A DNA stretch of 12,474 bases from JADHUC01 sp964617665 (GCA_964617665.1 CAZUAH010000412.1:1-12474); one strand, 5' to 3'. Counted from the first letter of the stretch, positions 1 to 7,201 are shown. A program made the numbers and translations. The notes: a model not told the origin generated them from the sequence alone.

Positions 1-464
1 TGCGTGACAACTTCATCGAAGGAGTGGGGATCATTCAAGACCCTTGGGCCGAGGCAAACAAGCTGCCTGGGCTGGAGTACTACGCACGGCACGGGCGAAA
101 GGCAGCCGACGAGTTTCCCGTTGCGAAGGTCACCACGCACTCGCCCGAGACGGCCTACGAACTCGTGCTGCAACGGGCCGGCTGCTTGCCACGCGATACA
201 ATCACTCGGCGGATTGTCCAGGAAGTACGAAGCGGAACTGGCGCGTGGGGTCGTTCCGGGGCGGAACAACTGATGCAGGATTTGCGTCCGCAGCAGCCGC
301 CCAAGGATTCGGACCAGGACGGCATGCCCGACGCCTGGGAAGAGGCACACGGGCTGGATCCCAACGACGGATCCGACCATCGCCAGATGATGAAATCGGG
401 CTACACGGCCATTGAAGAGTACTGTCACGAGCTTGCCTCCGAAAGAAGCTCACAGAATCCTTGA
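1..464 (+). CDS. Pectate lyase-like protein, C-terminal part (5' end outside window)
   Basis: The frame is open from the first bases (first full codon at 3, reading RDNFIEGVGIIQDPW) to TGA at 462-464, so about 154 C-terminal residues are visible and the start lies upstream. The stretch with EFPV, VTTHSPETAYELVLQRAG and IVQEVRSGTG matches, from memory, the end of secreted PL1-type pectate lyases of planctomycetes and Bacteroidetes. These cleave polygalacturonate by beta-elimination using calcium. A Pro-rich linker then leads to DSDQDGMPDAWEEAHGLDPN (about 306-365), a calcium-binding EF-hand/thrombospondin-3-like loop typical of the tail of these enzymes. The catalytic parallel beta-helix is not in the window, so activity cannot be judged. 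GTG at 24 is only the first start-like codon and is not a credible start. The next gene begins 84 bp downstream on the same strand. Another polysaccharide lyase with the same tail is possible. Confidence 0.75.
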   Translation, partial: RDNFIEGVGIIQDPWAEANKLPGLEYYARHGRKAADEFPVAKVTTHSPETAYELVLQRAGCLPRDTITRRIVQEVRSGTGAWGRSGAEQLMQDLRPQQPPKDSDQDGMPDAWEEAHGLDPNDGSDHRQMMKSGYTAIEEYCHELASERSSQNP

Positions 465-538
465 ATAGAAGCCGGTAGCGCCAGCGAAGCAGTTGCCCCG
501 GCACCGCTGAGCTTATCGGAGTTACGCTGAGTCCTAAC

Positions 539-542
539 GGAG
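539..542 (+). promoter_or_regulatory. Ribosome binding site (GGAG) for the LamG/transglutaminase-like gene
   Basis: GGAG lies 6 nt before the ATG at 549. It supports that start over the alternative ATG at 603, where a GAGG sits only 2 nt upstream, too close to be a good site. The alternative start would still leave a complete signal peptide. Confidence 0.45.
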
Positions 543-548
543 TTTCTC

Positions 549-3107
549 ATGAAGTCTTCGATCAAACCCACGATCATGCTGGCCTTTGTGATTGCCGAGG
601 CTATGAGTACTAGAATCACAACCGCCATTCTCTGCGCCCTAACGGCTTGCTCGTTTGCAACCGCTGCCGACGAAGGCGATTGGTGGAACCCAGACTGGCA
701 TTTTCGTACCACGGTAAAACGCTCGACTCCATGGCGCGACGACACGCCGCGACCGGTGGAAGTCGCCATCGACTTCCCTCTGCTGCTGGAACGTGGCGGC
801 ATCGCCGGCCGGTTCGATCCAGGGTCACTGCGGATCATCGAGCGGGCTGACGATGGTTCCGGACGCGAGGTGCCCTTTGCCTGCCGGACCGAGTTCGACG
901 CCCGAGCGGGCCGCCAGCAGAACTATCTGAGCTGGGTCGTTCGGCCAAAGATCGGGGAGGTTGGCGCATTTGACATCTATTTCGACACCAGAGACAGACG
1001 TGTGCAGGCTCGGGAATATGAGACGAGCCTTCTGCCGTCAGAGAACTTACTAGCCAACCACAGTTTCGAGGACGAGACCGAAGGCTTGCCAGGCGGATGG
1101 ACGGTAGCGCCGCAGGAACTGATCCGCCTGGGGCGATTCGCTCACACCAGCGGCCGGCAGTCCCTCGCGGTAGTGGTCGACGAGAAGACGCGTGAGGATG
1201 CCGGCCGTGAGGTGACCGTTGCACAGAGGATTGACGTGCGCAAGTTCGCTGGGCAGGAGGTGGCGTTTGAGTGCGACTTGTTGGCCGAGCACGCTGCCTA
1301 CGGCGCCCCTGTCTCGATCGAATTGGAGCAGTTCCGCACGGACGGGTCGCGGATCCTGGAATTCGCTGTGCAGTCGCGCTGGCTGACGATCGAGTTGGCC
1401 GAAGGTCAGCTTGTCCAGTTCTCGGAGCGGGGCCGATTGAACCCGGAGGCTGCCAGCGTGAACGTGAAGGTGCGGATGCGGTGCACCGTGCGCGATGCGG
1501 ACACGCGCCGGACCGTGACAGGCCCCGAGTCTTTCTTCACGATCTGGCTGGACCGCGTGGTGCTTCGCCCGGGCGAGCGGTGGCCCTGGCCGGCGGAGAC
1601 GGGGGCCGGTTTCGTGGAAGGAACGCTGGAGGAGGCGCCGCTGAACCGCGGATTCCGGTTCACCGGCCAGCGGCGATTGGCCTTCAACGGCGCTTCGGAG
1701 GGTACGCTGACTGCCGGCAAGTACAATCCAGACGCACGATCGGTGCACTGGGGTCTGGAGGCGGGGACTCTGGAGTTCTGGTGCCGCCCAATGTGGGGCG
1801 CCGAGGACCTTGGCGAGCGGGTCTTTTTCGATTCGGTCGCCTATGGGCACCGTCTGCAATCTCGCTTGCGGAGACTGCTCGTCGACGGCAAGAGTCATCT
1901 TGAGTTCACGATCGCTGATGCGGGCCGCAACCTGCGGACCGTGCGCGGGCCGGCGCGTTTGCAGGCCGGACGAGATCATCACATTGCCGCGACCTGGGAT
2001 TTTCCTAAGGCACATCTTCAGCTTTTCGTGGACGGAAAGCCCATCGCCACCGAAGGCCCCTACGATCGCCCGTGGCTTAGCAGTCTGGTACCGAACAACA
2101 AGGAGAAGGAGCCCGGTATCGGCATCTCGGAATCGGACCGCCGAAGCATGCCCATGCAGGCGTTTATTGGCGGAGATAAGGATTGCCGTAAGGACCGAGG
2201 GGCGGAAGCGGTACTGGACGAGTTTCGCATTTCAGATGTCGTCCGTTACAACGGCCATTTCACCCCTAGTCGCCAAGAGTTCTCGTTGGATCAGCACACC
2301 CGGGCCCTGTTTCATTTCGAGAATGAGCGTCACGGAGTGCATGATTCCGACGACCAGTTTGTGCGTGGGCACCTTGCGTGCGAGTTGCCTCGCCGCAACG
2401 AGAAGGCACCGCTGGACACGTTCCAGGGCGGCAAAATCGAGCGGCGCATGGTGCTGGTCAACCCCCACGCCTCGGACGAGCTGTTCGAGAAGTACCGTGT
2501 GGAAAATCGTCTTCCGGTGACGCGGCCCGTTCGCCCGCTTCCCGACCCGCGGTTCGTTGAGTATCGACCGCGGCAACACCAGCGAACTATCACGGCGGAT
2601 GACAAGGGGACGGCGGACGACAAGGGATTCCTGCTGGAAGTTGGCGGCGACTACGAGCCGATAATGCGGTCCATCACATTCGAGCGAACGAAGGGCTCGC
2701 TTGACAAGACGACCTTGCTGCCGCGCTGGCGGGCTAACGACAACGTGGTGCCTTTCAGCGCCGCAAGCCTCGCCGCCACTCTAGCCCCCGACGTGACAGA
2801 TGACGAAGAAAAGGCATTTGAGGTGATGCGGTACGCGCTGGCGATCAGCAACTACTACGACGCGCACTTCTGCGAAACGCTGCCCACCAGACACCGTAGC
2901 CGTGTCTCTTATACGCTTCTGAAGGCGGCGAACATCTACGCGTTCGACCAATGCGGACCACTGAACTACACGTTGCGGAAGCTGTTCCTGAGCGCCGGAA
3001 TCTCATCTAACGATGCGTCGGGGACACACCATCAGTTTCAGCACCATCGCCGCATCGACGAGCGTTTTCCGGGGGCCTGGTCCACAAGCCGCCTCTTTGC
3101 CTTCTGA
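549..3107 (+). CDS. Secreted LamG-domain/transglutaminase-like protein, 3' end disrupted
   Basis: The open frame has 852 codons. Residues 1-40 form an export signal. Starting at Met19, MSTRITTAILCALTAC has both a lipobox-like LTAC (Cys34) and a signal peptidase I site after SFATA, so it could be a lipoprotein or fully exported. Residues 45-147 (WWNPDWHFRTTVKR onward) resemble N-terminal beta domains of planctomycete secreted proteins. Residues about 165-340 are another beta-rich region. Residues about 378-590 are a LamG/concanavalin A-like domain (GTLEFWCRP, HHIAATWD, LQLFVDGKPI, DEFRISDVVRY). Residues about 755-830 begin a transglutaminase-like fold with the nucleophile in FDQCGPLNYTLRKLF (Cys802) and His827/828 in GTHHQF. 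The expected strand, Trp and catalytic Asp after HHQF are missing; 22 unrelated residues lead to the stop. The frame therefore crosses a breakpoint near 3041 and probably encodes an inactive product. Substrate unknown. An 18-bp tandem repeat lies at 2592-2627. Confidence 0.8.
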   Translation: MKSSIKPTIMLAFVIAEAMSTRITTAILCALTACSFATAADEGDWWNPDWHFRTTVKRSTPWRDDTPRPVEVAIDFPLLLERGGIAGRFDPGSLRIIERADDGSGREVPFACRTEFDARAGRQQNYLSWVVRPKIGEVGAFDIYFDTRDRRVQAREYETSLLPSENLLANHSFEDETEGLPGGWTVAPQELIRLGRFAHTSGRQSLAVVVDEKTREDAGREVTVAQRIDVRKFAGQEVAFECDLLAEHAAYGAPVSIELEQFRTDGSRILEFAVQSRWLTIELAEGQLVQFSERGRLNPEAASVNVKVRMRCTVRDADTRRTVTGPESFFTIWLDRVVLRPGERWPWPAETGAGFVEGTLEEAPLNRGFRFTGQRRLAFNGASEGTLTAGKYNPDARSVHWGLEAGTLEFWCRPMWGAEDLGERVFFDSVAYGHRLQSRLRRLLVDGKSHLEFTIADAGRNLRTVRGPARLQAGRDHHIAATWDFPKAHLQLFVDGKPIATEGPYDRPWLSSLVPNNKEKEPGIGISESDRRSMPMQAFIGGDKDCRKDRGAEAVLDEFRISDVVRYNGHFTPSRQEFSLDQHTRALFHFENERHGVHDSDDQFVRGHLACELPRRNEKAPLDTFQGGKIERRMVLVNPHASDELFEKYRVENRLPVTRPVRPLPDPRFVEYRPRQHQRTITADDKGTADDKGFLLEVGGDYEPIMRSITFERTKGSLDKTTLLPRWRANDNVVPFSAASLAATLAPDVTDDEEKAFEVMRYALAISNYYDAHFCETLPTRHRSRVSYTLLKAANIYAFDQCGPLNYTLRKLFLSAGISSNDASGTHHQFQHHRRIDERFPGAWSTSRLFAF
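2592..2627 (+). repeat. Two-unit 18-bp tandem duplication inside the LamG/transglutaminase-like gene
   Basis: Copies at 2592-2609 and 2610-2627 match at 16 of 18 bases and each encode TADDKG (residues 682-693). Both differences are third-position and synonymous, so the duplication has been kept in frame. It lies in the charged linker between the LamG domain and the transglutaminase-like domain. Confidence 0.7.
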
Positions 3108-3690
3108 TGACCCCTCTCACAGCACCCATCAGCACCCCGACCTGCTCAAATCGGCGATTTACGCCGACGAGCAGACCGGTCCATACTCCGGGCACATGGC
3201 CGGAATGGTGAGCGGACTCGACAAGATGATTGCCTCCCACAAGCACAACCGACAGAACTCACCATGGCACTACTGGGCCAACCCGTTCGTCAGTGGTCCG
3301 ATCAACGAGCTGCTCCTCCGAGCCCAGCGGCGGCAACTGGCATCGAGCGGGAAGAGCATGTTGAATGCCGCGTTGCAAGAGGGCTCCGATCTCGCGGGTG
3401 CCGCGGCCGGAGAGGGTCTTGGAGACGCGGTGGACGCCGGCATCAGCAACGCTGGACCAGCTGCCAACCTGATACTCGGCCGAGCCAAGGTGAAGCACGA
3501 CGCCAGGCAGGCCCACAAGGCAGTGAACGAGAAGCACCGTGAGGGGCGTGAAGAGAAGGACGCCGAGATCGGCCCATACGACATCTCAGCAGCCGGTATG
3601 GTGCGTGGCTTGGACGACGTTGTTGCGGGCTACGAGCGTAACCGTAGGGAGAAGACAGCTTCATGGCGCTGTCTTGCCCAGACGCCGTAA
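3013..3690 (+). CDS. Unrecognised protein with two copies of a GPY-AGMV-GLD-NR motif
   Basis: I do not recognise the family. The frame from ATG 3013 to TAA 3690 has 225 codons with the GC-rich third positions expected of a real gene here. The first 40 or so residues may be junction sequence, because this start lies inside the preceding frame; ATG 3196 or 3205 would be possible internal starts, but they cut into repeat copy 1. Two diverged copies of a motif are visible. Copy 1 (residues 56-91) contains GPY, AGMVSGLDKMIA, NR and W...ANP. Copy 2 (residues 187-225) contains GPY, AGMVRGLDDVVA, NR and W...AQTP. Between them lies an Ala/Gly-rich, probably helical stretch (residues 115-158) and a charged stretch (159-186). 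The second copy runs straight into the stop and may be cut short. There is no signal peptide and no clear membrane segment. The segment has no family link to its flanking gene fragments. Confidence 0.55.
   Translation: MRRGHTISFSTIAASTSVFRGPGPQAASLPSDDPSHSTHQHPDLLKSAIYADEQTGPYSGHMAGMVSGLDKMIASHKHNRQNSPWHYWANPFVSGPINELLLRAQRRQLASSGKSMLNAALQEGSDLAGAAAGEGLGDAVDAGISNAGPAANLILGRAKVKHDARQAHKAVNEKHREGREEKDAEIGPYDISAAGMVRGLDDVVAGYERNRREKTASWRCLAQTP
3178..3285 (+). repeat. Motif copy 1 of the unrecognised protein
   Basis: This stretch encodes residues 56-91 of the frame 3013-3690: GPY, three residues, then MAGMVSGLDKMIA, NR, and a Trp followed by ANP. It aligns with 3571-3687 at the protein level. 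Identical positions include GPY, AGMV, GLD, A, NR and W. At nucleotide level the copies have diverged clearly, so the duplication is not recent. Confidence 0.6.
3571..3687 (+). repeat. Motif copy 2 of the unrecognised protein
   Basis: This stretch encodes residues 187-225: GPY, AAGMVRGLDDVVA, NR, then W and AQTP immediately before the stop. In copy 1 the corresponding WHYWANP is followed by FVSGPINELLL, which has no counterpart here. Copy 2 may therefore be a truncated unit or the natural end of the protein. Confidence 0.6.
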
Positions 3691-3721
3691 TGGGTTCCCG
3701 GTGCGAATGCGCCATAACGGC

Positions 3722-3756
3722 ACGCCGCCACCCCCGCCCCACGCCATACGCGGCGT
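3722..3756 (+). terminator. GC-rich stem-loop after the unrecognised ORF (weak terminator candidate)
   Basis: ACGCCGC (3722-3728) and GCGGCGT (3750-3756) are perfectly complementary and enclose a 21-nt C-rich loop. The stem begins 32 nt after the TAA at 3690. No U-tract follows, so classical intrinsic termination is not well supported; an mRNA-stabilising hairpin or a recombination-site relic are alternatives. Confidence 0.3.
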
Positions 3757-3768
3757 TGAGGGAGCTCC

Positions 3769-5433
3769 TCAGCGAAGTAAATCTGCCGGAAAGTAACCAT
3801 ACCCCCCTGTTTTTCTGTGGCAGATTTGAGCTGTGACTTCCTGGAAATCGGCAGGAGTGGGGGTAGTTTCACGTTGAGAGCAGATCGACAGACAGCAGTC
3901 GGTCACCAGCGCCGGAATCCGCATCGCTGACTTGCCGCCGTAGCTGAGTCCATAAAACGCGATCCTTCTGCCGTCCGCGTTTGGCAGTGTCTTCAGCCAA
4001 TTCAGGATTTGCTGGTGCTGCGGCACCATAATCGAGAACAACGTCTTGCCCAGCGGGTTCGCCTTTCGCTGCAGCGTACGGAATCGATCTTTGAAAACGT
4101 AGAGATTCTGCGGCGCAAACGTGATGAAACCGCGTTCGGCCAGGTCTGTCGCGAAGGCCTTGTAGGCCCGAAAGTACTCCTCTCCGATCACGCTCTGCGG
4201 CCGACCTTCCAACCCGTGTTGGCAAACGACGACCGGTCGGCGCTCGCCCGGCTTCATGCCTTTTGGCAAGGTCAGAATCCCGTAAGCGATCACGTCGGGG
4301 AATACGTCCAGCACAACTTCGTAGCGAGTCCACTTGTCCGAGTCGCCGATCTTGCGAGTGAGCGGGTTCGCGTCGACGGGCTCCTTGTCGAAACGACCAA
4401 TCACGTCCTCACGAAAGTCTTCACGATATCGCTCGATCGACTTCGCATAGTTCTCGACTGAACTTGTGTCCAGTTTATTGCCGCCGCCTTTCTTGTCGTA
4501 GCGAACCCAGCTCATGTTGATGTAGTCGCGGCGCACGAAGGGGCTTTCCCGCAGCAGCAGTTGATTGTGCTGATCGATCTCTTGCATCTGGCGCTCATGA
4601 CGGGCGTCGGGATCGAACGACTCGCGCAAGTGTTGTGGCCCGTCACCGGCGGGCTTGTTGGCCGAGTCTTCGCGGCTGGCGAGTTGTTTGAGCATAGCGA
4701 CTACACCGAGCTCGCCGATGTGATCGCAGTCTTTCACTTCCACTTGCCAATCTGACAGGTCTTTCACAAGCGATTGAGCGCGTCGAATCTCGGCTTGCAC
4801 CGTTGGCAGTTTGGGAGCGGTTACCTTGGCCGGCGCGCCGCGTCCGCCAGCAAACAGTTGATCCCCCGCCGCAAGAACTTCGACGGCCAACAGGCGCGGG
4901 GCAATCATGGTGGCCAATTCCGCGTCGCCGAACTCCCGTAACAGGCAGAAAACGTTGCGATCAAGCGGCTGCTCCCAGATGGTCTGCCGCGAGTCGAAAT
5001 AGCCACAAACGCAGGTCCCTTGAATCCTGGTATCCAGTGCCGCGGCATAAAGGGCGATCGCGCCACCATCACCGTGACCGACGACACCAATGCTAGGCTC
5101 ACGCCCGTTGTTTCGAGCATCCACGTCAAGCCAGTCGACCAGAGCCAATATCTTCTGAACTTCATAGCCGATCAGATGCCGGCCGAGTTCGAACGAGCTG
5201 CGGTACAGCCATTCGCGATTGGTGAGATTTGACATCTTCTCCTGCCGGTTGACCAACACGGGCACAATCACGCGGAAGCCAGACTCAGCCAGTCGGCGTG
5301 CAAATTGGTCGCGGGGCGCCACGCCCTCTTGCAGACCGGCGATTTGCTCGGGTGTCTGTTCGCAGAGCGACCGTACCCGCCGGCTTACCCAAACCGCCGT
5401 TGAATCGATCCGGGCTGTCCTGAATGGTGACAC
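3769..5433 (-). CDS. Two-domain alpha/beta hydrolase (dienelactone hydrolase/acetyl esterase-like), cut at both ends
   Basis: The open frame runs from GTG at 5433 to the stop at 3769-3771 (554 codons), but the family-like part is only residues about 25-519 (5361 to 3877). Domain 1 (about 25-255) has an elbow GVVGHGDGG in which Asp (residue 122) takes the nucleophile position, so it is probably non-catalytic. Domain 2 (about 370-519) has HGLEG, likely an oxyanion-loop region, and the intact elbow YGLSYGGKSAM with Ser497. After LSICS (515-519) the sequence becomes unrelated, so the strands carrying the catalytic Asp and His are missing. The N-terminus is also absent: TPEQIAGL is preceded by 24 unrelated residues, with no signal peptide. 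It cannot be a working esterase as it stands. Intact relatives in planctomycetes are secreted and probably deacylate sugars or similar esters (family knowledge from memory). Its two ends abut foreign sequence near 3876 and 5360. Confidence 0.75.
   Translation of the reverse strand: MSPFRTARIDSTAVWVSRRVRSLCEQTPEQIAGLQEGVAPRDQFARRLAESGFRVIVPVLVNRQEKMSNLTNREWLYRSSFELGRHLIGYEVQKILALVDWLDVDARNNGREPSIGVVGHGDGGAIALYAAALDTRIQGTCVCGYFDSRQTIWEQPLDRNVFCLLREFGDAELATMIAPRLLAVEVLAAGDQLFAGGRGAPAKVTAPKLPTVQAEIRRAQSLVKDLSDWQVEVKDCDHIGELGVVAMLKQLASREDSANKPAGDGPQHLRESFDPDARHERQMQEIDQHNQLLLRESPFVRRDYINMSWVRYDKKGGGNKLDTSSVENYAKSIERYREDFREDVIGRFDKEPVDANPLTRKIGDSDKWTRYEVVLDVFPDVIAYGILTLPKGMKPGERRPVVVCQHGLEGRPQSVIGEEYFRAYKAFATDLAERGFITFAPQNLYVFKDRFRTLQRKANPLGKTLFSIMVPQHQQILNWLKTLPNADGRRIAFYGLSYGGKSAMRIPALVTDCCLSICSQRETTPTPADFQEVTAQICHRKTGGYGYFPADLLR
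3779..3827. repeat. 9-bp perfect inverted repeat near the breakpoint at about 3876
   Basis: AAATCTGCC (3779-3787) and GGCAGATTT (3819-3827) are exact reverse complements separated by 31 nt. A related AAATC-GC sequence recurs at 3845-3853. The repeat sits between the unrecognised ORF and the hydrolase fragment. No transposase frame is attached, so it may be a mobile-element relic or a simple hairpin. Confidence 0.4.
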
Positions 5434-6964
5434 TATTCTCCACGGTAATCTGCCGCGGATGCTTTGGGTAAAGAGCTGGAAACACGTCGACGGATTCGCG
5501 AGTTTTCATTTCCTCAACTATGACATCGACTATGAATCAGGCACCGCCACGCCCACGGAGCCCACGGAACTTACGGTGACGCTCCCTCCGGACATAGCGG
5601 CCGAGGAAGCCGCCTGGCTCACTGCGAACGGAAACTCACAAGAGTTGTCGATGGCGGTCGACGGCCACAAGGCTTCGCTCACGTTGCCCTCGGTCCGGGT
5701 CTACGGCGTGCTCGTCATCGGGAAAAAGGGCCTGGACCAGAGGGCCAGTGCCATGCTCCAAGGCGACGCGCTTCTGGCGCGTACGGCGTTGGCCACCGGC
5801 AACGCCCCGGCATCGTTGGATCGCCCTGATGGAACAACCTGCACGGTCGGTGAAGCGACCGACTATGCGAAGACCGCGGCAGAGGCGTTGAAGGCAGCCC
5901 AGCCCGCAGCAGACGAAGACTACGTGCAGAGAGTCACCGAAGCTGCCAGCACGGCGCGGGCGATTCGAGCGTTCGATTTCGGCGGAAAACAGTCGCGTTC
6001 GCCGTGGCAGGCGGTTGCTGCCGATAGCCGTTACACGGCCGAAGCGGGCTTCGGTTGGCTCGCCGTCGACAGTGTGTCGGACCCGACGCCCGAGGAAGAC
6101 CACTATGCCCTGGCCCGCCGATACGGCGGCAAGATCGCCACCGACGTGACGCCCGGCATACTCCCTTTCTGGCCGTACCGAGAACGGCCGCTCGAGGCCC
6201 TGCGAGCGAACCTCTCCTGCGGTGCGCAGCGCCGATTTCGCGTCGACCTTGCCGAAGGCGATTACACAGTTCGGGTCGTGACGACCAATGCTTCATGGAC
6301 GAACCGTAACTTTTTCATTTCGGGCATGGTGGCTGTGAACGGAGAGGTTCGATTGCTGGACGCGGTCCACAATAAGGGATCGATCGTCACCCGCGAGTTC
6401 TCCGCAAGCGCACTCGACGGAAAGCTCGAATTCACCTTTGGCGGACCAACCGGCTGGGCTGTGGCGGCATTGGTGATCGAAGAGTCCGCATCGGTGTCGA
6501 ACGATCCACAAGCAACCGGCGGCCTTCGCGTTTGGCATGTCAGCCCTCGCTACTCCAACTCCGATTGGTATCCCATCAGTCAGGTCACGTGTCCGCCGGA
6601 GGAACGTCTCTCGCGACTTCCCGATGCCGATTGGACGCGAATCGAAGCACCACCCGCCGGACTTCCAGTCGTCGACTTGGGCAGCAACCGTGAGGCCGAG
6701 GTCGGCGACATCGTCTACGCGGCAACCACGATCCGTTCGTCTTCGGCCCAAACGAGGCTGCTCCATTTCAGCGCAAGTTGCCAGGCCCAATTGTGGCTCG
6801 ACGGCAAGCCGCTCGGCTACGTACCCAACGAAAAGGGCCTTCGCCGAGATGAGTTTGTCATCCCGTGCAACCTGAAACAAGGCGAAAACGTCTTGGTCGT
6901 TAAGCTCCAGCGATTCTGGGAGCGCCGATGGATGTTCTGCGCCAGCCTGTCGCCCGCTGAATGA
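5360..6964 (+). CDS. Large secreted glycan-associated protein with malectin-like and galactose-binding-like domains, 5' end missing
   Basis: The frame is open back to 5219, but sequence before about 5360 is antisense to the hydrolase fragment, so the true N-terminus and start have been lost. About 535 residues remain, ending at TGA 6962-6964. Numbering from the codon at 5360, residues about 20-125 (KSWKHVDGFASFHFLNYD, LTVTLPPDI, VYGVLVIGKK) resemble the beta-sandwich tail that follows catalytic domains of bacterial glycoside hydrolases. Residues about 200-375 resemble a malectin-like/CBM fold (RAFDFGG, GFGWL, GDYTVRVVTTN, GWAVAALVIE). The last 130 or so residues look like a galactose-binding jelly roll (AQLWLDGKPLGY, LKQGENVLVVKLQRFW). 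The catalytic part is missing, so a hydrolase or lyase role is inferred only from architecture. It converges on the phosphoesterase gene 237 bp downstream. No frameshift or stop is visible in the remaining part. Confidence 0.7.
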   Translation, partial: SQSDRTRRLTQTAVESIRAVLNGDTILHGNLPRMLWVKSWKHVDGFASFHFLNYDIDYESGTATPTEPTELTVTLPPDIAAEEAAWLTANGNSQELSMAVDGHKASLTLPSVRVYGVLVIGKKGLDQRASAMLQGDALLARTALATGNAPASLDRPDGTTCTVGEATDYAKTAAEALKAAQPAADEDYVQRVTEAASTARAIRAFDFGGKQSRSPWQAVAADSRYTAEAGFGWLAVDSVSDPTPEEDHYALARRYGGKIATDVTPGILPFWPYRERPLEALRANLSCGAQRRFRVDLAEGDYTVRVVTTNASWTNRNFFISGMVAVNGEVRLLDAVHNKGSIVTREFSASALDGKLEFTFGGPTGWAVAALVIEESASVSNDPQATGGLRVWHVSPRYSNSDWYPISQVTCPPEERLSRLPDADWTRIEAPPAGLPVVDLGSNREAEVGDIVYAATTIRSSSAQTRLLHFSASCQAQLWLDGKPLGYVPNEKGLRRDEFVIPCNLKQGENVLVVKLQRFWERRWMFCASLSPAE

Positions 6965-7201
6965 GACAAAAGCCTAAACGATAGAAGGAAGCAAAGGCGG
7001 ATCCGACCAAGAAGCTGGATCAATCCGTTTTCATTCCCGAACGTCTGTTCCCCGATCCGCTCACCTGGACCCACGCGACCCCACGCCCACCCCGTCACCG
7101 AGGGCAAGGACGCCCGTTGTGGCAAGGCGGAGCACCACACTGGATAGTGTGTCGCCCGAGACACCAACTGCGATCCGTTCCGGTTAATCGAGGCCGGGAC
7201 T
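6965..7201. other. Intergenic region between convergent genes
   Basis: These 237 bp separate two convergent stop codons. I see no credible ORF. The only structure is the hairpin at 7136-7151, with a looser outer pair GGCG (7126-7129)/CGCC (7153-7156). A GGATCC site and GATC-rich short repeats at about 6998-7060 look incidental. Confidence 0.6.
7136..7151. terminator. Hairpin between convergent genes, possible bidirectional terminator
   Basis: CACACT (7136-7141) and AGTGTG (7146-7151) form a perfect 6-bp stem with loop GGAT. It lies 50 bp beyond the stop of the - strand phosphoesterase and 170 bp beyond the + strand stop. There is no T-run on either strand, so function is uncertain. Confidence 0.3.

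Noticed and set aside
549..602. Choosing Met19 (ATG 603) as the only start of the LamG/transglutaminase-like gene
   Set aside because: Its signal peptide looks cleaner, but its upstream GAGG is only 2 nt away, while ATG 549 has GGAG at 6 nt. Both are kept as possible; 549 is reported.
1050..2015. Long - strand open frame (321 codons) opposite the LamG gene
   Set aside because: It is antisense to a clearly recognisable LamG domain, has low-complexity Arg/Pro/Ala-rich composition and shows no domain motif.
3708..3760. Possible integron attC site (ATAAC ... GTTGAGG around a stem-loop)
   Set aside because: The left core fails RYYYAAC at two positions, the right core GTTGAGG fails the final Y of GTTRRRY, the outer arms do not pair, and the site would be shorter than typical attC.
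3443..3872. - strand frames of 80 to 100 codons across the unknown segment, considered as transposase remnants
   Set aside because: No DDE, HUH or recombinase motif is visible, composition is Arg-rich and erratic, and the + strand frame has better coding character.
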